Assembly: GCA_022843175.1 (NCBI GenBank)
Contig: JALHOE010000009.1
Coordinates: 25,186-89,185, forward strand
DNA: 64,000 nt
Origin: Deltaproteobacteria bacterium
Lineage (GTDB): Bacteria > Myxococcota_A > Polyangia > Polyangiales > JADJMO01
Reading direction: 5' to 3'
Part shown: one piece after another, positions 61,875 through 64,000 of the stretch
Numbering within the stretch: position 1 is the first letter of the stretch
Layout: each line of letters starts with the position of its first letter
Program-made: the position numbers and the translations under genes
The notes under the pieces: generated by a model
The model's database searches: none
Seen by the model: the letters and a program-made list of their open reading frames with translations, nothing else
What the model was told of the DNA's origin: nothing

Positions 61875-62621
61875 GTGCCGAGCAACCCGCCGAAAGGCCC
61901 GCCGCGCCCGAGCAGCCCGCCGAGGGCCCCATCGATCCCGGCGCCCCGCGTCGCGTCGATTACGCCGGACTTCCAGCCGCCCCAGCCGAAGTACGAGCAG
62001 ACGATGGACGCCGATCCGCTGCCCGACGACACGACGTCGCGGATCGCGCCCCGCTTCGGCCCCGACACCGGCGCCGCCACGCCGCTGGCCCGGCCGTCGC
62101 CGTTCCTCCGCGGGGTCGGCACCCAGACCCAGCCGGAGAAGGAGCTCGAGGCCTCCACCACCGCCGCCCCGAACATCGACAACGTCGTGGTGCACGTGCG
62201 CCGCGTCGGCCAGGTCAAGGTCGCGCTGCCCCAGTACCAGACGCCGCTCGCCGCGGGCATGGACCTCGTCGCCGCCATCGACGGGCCGCTGACGATCGCG
62301 CCGCTCGCCCGCGTGCTGGTCCCGACCGGCATCGCGATCGCGCTGCCGCCCGGGTACGAGGGGCAGGTTCGTCCGCGCAGCGGGCTCGCGTGGAGTCGCG
62401 GCCTCACCATCCTCAATTCGCCGGGCACGATCGACGCGGACTACCGCGGCGAGATCAAGGTGCTGATGGTGAACCTCGGGAGCGACGCCGCCGACGTCAT
62501 GCCCGGCGAGCGCATCGCGCAGCTGGTGGTATCTCGACACTCACACGCCGAGTTGCGCATCGTCGAAGCGCTCGACGATACCGCGCGCGGGAGCGGCGGC
62601 TACGGCAGCACTGGGTATTGA
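61875..62621 (+). CDS. dut: dUTP diphosphatase with long Pro-rich N-terminal extension
   Basis: Hydrolyses dUTP to dUMP and pyrophosphate, preventing uracil incorporation. All five trimeric dUTPase motifs are present in the last 140 residues: '[10 protein letters not shown]', 'RPRSGLAW', '[17 protein letters not shown]', 'GERIAQLVV' and the C-terminal '[11 protein letters not shown]'. The enzyme proper is about 150 residues. From the GTG at 61875 another ~100 residues precede it, rich in Pro/Ser/Ala ('[19 protein letters not shown]') and probably disordered. An internal ATG ('MDADPLPDD', near 62004) would shorten this. It is head-to-head with rplS. Confidence 0.95.
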   Translation: MPSNPPKGPPRPSSPPRAPSIPAPRVASITPDFQPPQPKYEQTMDADPLPDDTTSRIAPRFGPDTGAATPLARPSPFLRGVGTQTQPEKELEASTTAAPNIDNVVVHVRRVGQVKVALPQYQTPLAAGMDLVAAIDGPLTIAPLARVLVPTGIAIALPPGYEGQVRPRSGLAWSRGLTILNSPGTIDADYRGEIKVLMVNLGSDAADVMPGERIAQLVVSRHSHAELRIVEALDDTARGSGGYGSTGY

Positions 62622-62622
62622 A

Positions 62623-62976
62623 GTGAGAGCGCTGGTCGCGGCGGTTCTGGTCGGTTGCGCGACCACCCCGCGGCCCGCGGTCGTCGACGCGTCGGTCGTG
62701 TTCGCCCCCCGCGCGGGGGGCGAGCCGGTCGATGGTCACGTGCGTTGCGCCATGGCGCGCGCGAACGAGATCACCTGCTCGGTCTCCCACGAGGGTTCGG
62801 CCACGCTGCAGGTCTGCTTCCACGCCGACGTGCGTTGCGCGAACGGCACCCCCGCCTCCGCCGAGGCCTGTCGCGACACCGCGCCCGGCTCGCAGGTGCA
62901 GACCTATCACCAGGTCGAGGGCTGCGACGCGCTGGCGAGCGGCACCGTGACCAACGCGTGGATCATCGAGCGTTAG
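62623..62976 (+). CDS. Small Cys-containing lipoprotein, function unknown
   Basis: A 117-residue protein starting at a GTG one base after the dut stop. The signal is short, with lipobox 'AAVLVGC'. The mature domain has six or so Cys residues ('HVRCAMARANEITCSVSHEG', 'LQVCFHADVRC', 'EACRDTAPG', 'VEGCDALA') suggesting a compact disulfide-rich fold. The TAG stop falls in the arm of a long inverted repeat (62971-63157). Probably co-transcribed with dut. No family is recognised. Confidence 0.7.
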   Translation: MRALVAAVLVGCATTPRPAVVDASVVFAPRAGGEPVDGHVRCAMARANEITCSVSHEGSATLQVCFHADVRCANGTPASAEACRDTAPGSQVQTYHQVEGCDALASGTVTNAWIIER

Positions 62977-63157
62977 AACGACAAACGGTTTGAACCCTAG
63001 TGCGCCCCGCGATCTTCCGCGATCTTCGCGCCGTACTCCCTCCGGGCTCCTCAACGTAGCGCTGCTACGCCTTCGTCGCCCTCCAGTCCGTGCGGCGCGA
63101 ATCTCACGAAAGCTTGCGGGGCTCGCGACGGGTCCAAACCGTTTGTCGCTCTAGCGC
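62971..63157. repeat. Long nested inverted repeat spanning both convergent stop codons
   Basis: Outer arms of about 27 bases share a 14-base core 'CGACAAACGGTTTG' and match at roughly 24 of 27 positions in inverted orientation, each arm including the TAG stop of the adjacent gene. Inside lie further pairs ('TTCGCGCCG' with 'CGGCGCGAA', and 'CGTAGC' with 'GCTACG' around GCT). The whole can fold into a branched or cruciform structure. Confidence 0.85.
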
Positions 63158-64000
63158 TCGTGCACCTCGCCGCGCTCGAGTCGCCACTCGAACTGATGCG
63201 CGAACGTCGCGGTGCCGACGACGCCCTCGATCGGATACTCGAACGTCAGCGTCGCCTTCGTCTTGGTGGCGTGCAGGCCGGTGATCCGGAGGAACGCGGT
63301 GCCCTTCTTGGCCTCTGCCTCGTCGATCCACACCACCGGTGAGCCGAACATCATCAGCGACTGCTCCGGCACGAGCGGCGTCTTGACGATGCGCAGCGGA
63401 TCGCGACCCGGCAGCTTGACGTGCCAGTACGGGCTCAGCTCCGGCAGGTTGAGCGTCTTCTGCAGCATCATGTTCCGGTCGGCGGTCGCGAGCGCGATCT
63501 CGCTCCCGTCGTCGGTGGCGATGGCGCACGCGTTGTCGAACGGGAGGCTCTTCGGACGCACGCGGATCTGGAGGAACGTGCCGAGGCCGTGGCCGACGTA
63601 CACGCCGCCGTCCTGACAGCGCTCGAAGGCGCCGCCGATGCGCGGCGCGGTCTCGGTGCAGCCGCCGAGGGCCTTCTCGAGATCCTCGCGCGGGATCGCC
63701 GGCGCGAAGGTGGTGCCGCCGTACGCCACGCACGCGGGGGCGAGGCGGAGGTCGTCGATCCAGATGTCGATGATCTTCCCCTCGCACAGCGTGACCTTCA
63801 GCGTGCCGCCGCCGGCGAGCGAGACCTCTGCGTGGGTGGCGCTGATCCGCTTCACCGTGAGCCCCGCGTGCTCGAGATCCGCGAGCGTCTCGCCGAGGAG
63901 CACGGGCCCGAACGCGACGCCCGGCTCGATCGTGAGCGGGCACGCGTGACGCGGTCCGGGGCGCACCGGCGGCACGATGCGCGACAGCGGCGAGCCGGGG
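63151..64000 (-). CDS. Hypothetical exported protein, N-terminus beyond the window
   Basis: At least 274 residues, open to the right edge. The visible start at 63975 is only a GTG in frame; the reading frame continues to 64000, so the true start and any signal peptide probably lie outside. A segment ('TIEPGVAFGPVLLGETLADL') begins a beta-rich region with four or more Cys residues ('VTLCEGKIIDIW', 'LAPACVAYGG', 'LGGCTETAP', 'FERCQDGG', 'DNACAIATD'). The end is 'FAHQFEWRLERGEVHER'. No family is recognised; an envelope location is a guess from the Cys content. The TAG stop lies in the neighbouring inverted repeat. Confidence 0.6.
   Translation of the reverse strand, partial: PGSPLSRIVPPVRPGPRHACPLTIEPGVAFGPVLLGETLADLEHAGLTVKRISATHAEVSLAGGGTLKVTLCEGKIIDIWIDDLRLAPACVAYGGTTFAPAIPREDLEKALGGCTETAPRIGGAFERCQDGGVYVGHGLGTFLQIRVRPKSLPFDNACAIATDDGSEIALATADRNMMLQKTLNLPELSPYWHVKLPGRDPLRIVKTPLVPEQSLMMFGSPVVWIDEAEAKKGTAFLRITGLHATKTKATLTFEYPIEGVVGTATFAHQFEWRLERGEVHER

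Overview
The window is GC-rich chromosomal DNA (GC-ending codons throughout, with long antisense shadow ORFs). It probably comes from a Myxococcota/Polyangia-type deltaproteobacterium. The reasons are the abundance of lipoproteins, a DUF1592/DUF1552 pair, a Cys-rich lipoprotein with an Asp/Thr/Pro linker, multiheme cytochromes with CxxxxCH sites, sigma54-type regulators and very tight gene packing with ATGA/GTGA overlaps. The taxonomic placement is an inference; no rRNA is present.

1-8.5 kb holds a CzcA-type metal RND pump (cut by the left edge), its CzcB-like adaptor, an MscS channel with a cyclic-nucleotide domain and a divergent MurF-like ligase, mostly on the minus strand. A two-gene plus-strand cassette is lodged between czcB and czcA. 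8.6-13.1 kb is regulatory: a receiver protein and histidine kinase pair, a lipoprotein, two universal-stress proteins and a CBS-pair protein.

13.2-19.3 kb is the most striking part. It is a porin-cytochrome conduit: a minus-strand unit of outer-membrane barrel, 13-heme lipoprotein and 27-heme lipoprotein joined by 4-nt overlaps. Divergent from it are a NapC/NrfH-type membrane tetraheme cytochrome and a 2-TM protein, and convergent with it is a further 13-heme lipoprotein with CxxxCH/CxxxxCH sites. Together they encode about 57 haem sites and could carry electrons from quinol to the cell surface. 19.3-25.9 kb has a paralogous lipoprotein, a second MurF-like ligase, another barrel protein, an NtrC-type activator and a Thermus-type isocitrate dehydrogenase. 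25.9-31.0 kb is a type-I-secretion-like operon (ABC, HlyD, TolC, ArsR).

31.2-38.0 kb looks accessory: four small HTH regulators, a PAS-like protein, palindromes, a Cys-rich lipoprotein, a frameshifted KaiC-like pseudogene and a tRNA-Ala(CGC). 38.0-45.4 kb has gcvT-gcvH, lipoproteins and the DUF1592/DUF1552 pair, with long dyad repeats at convergent gene ends. 45.7-54.8 kb has larB, a four-gene unit (B12-radical SAM, Thr-rich lipoprotein, citryl-CoA-lyase-like protein, acyl-CoA synthetase), a GST and a maleylacetate reductase-homogentisate dioxygenase fusion. 54.8-64 kb has a membrane acyltransferase-like protein, gcvP, larC, rplS, dut and uncharacterised envelope proteins. The glycine-cleavage genes (T and H apart from P) and the nickel-pincer genes (larB apart from larC) are each split across about 14-17 kb.
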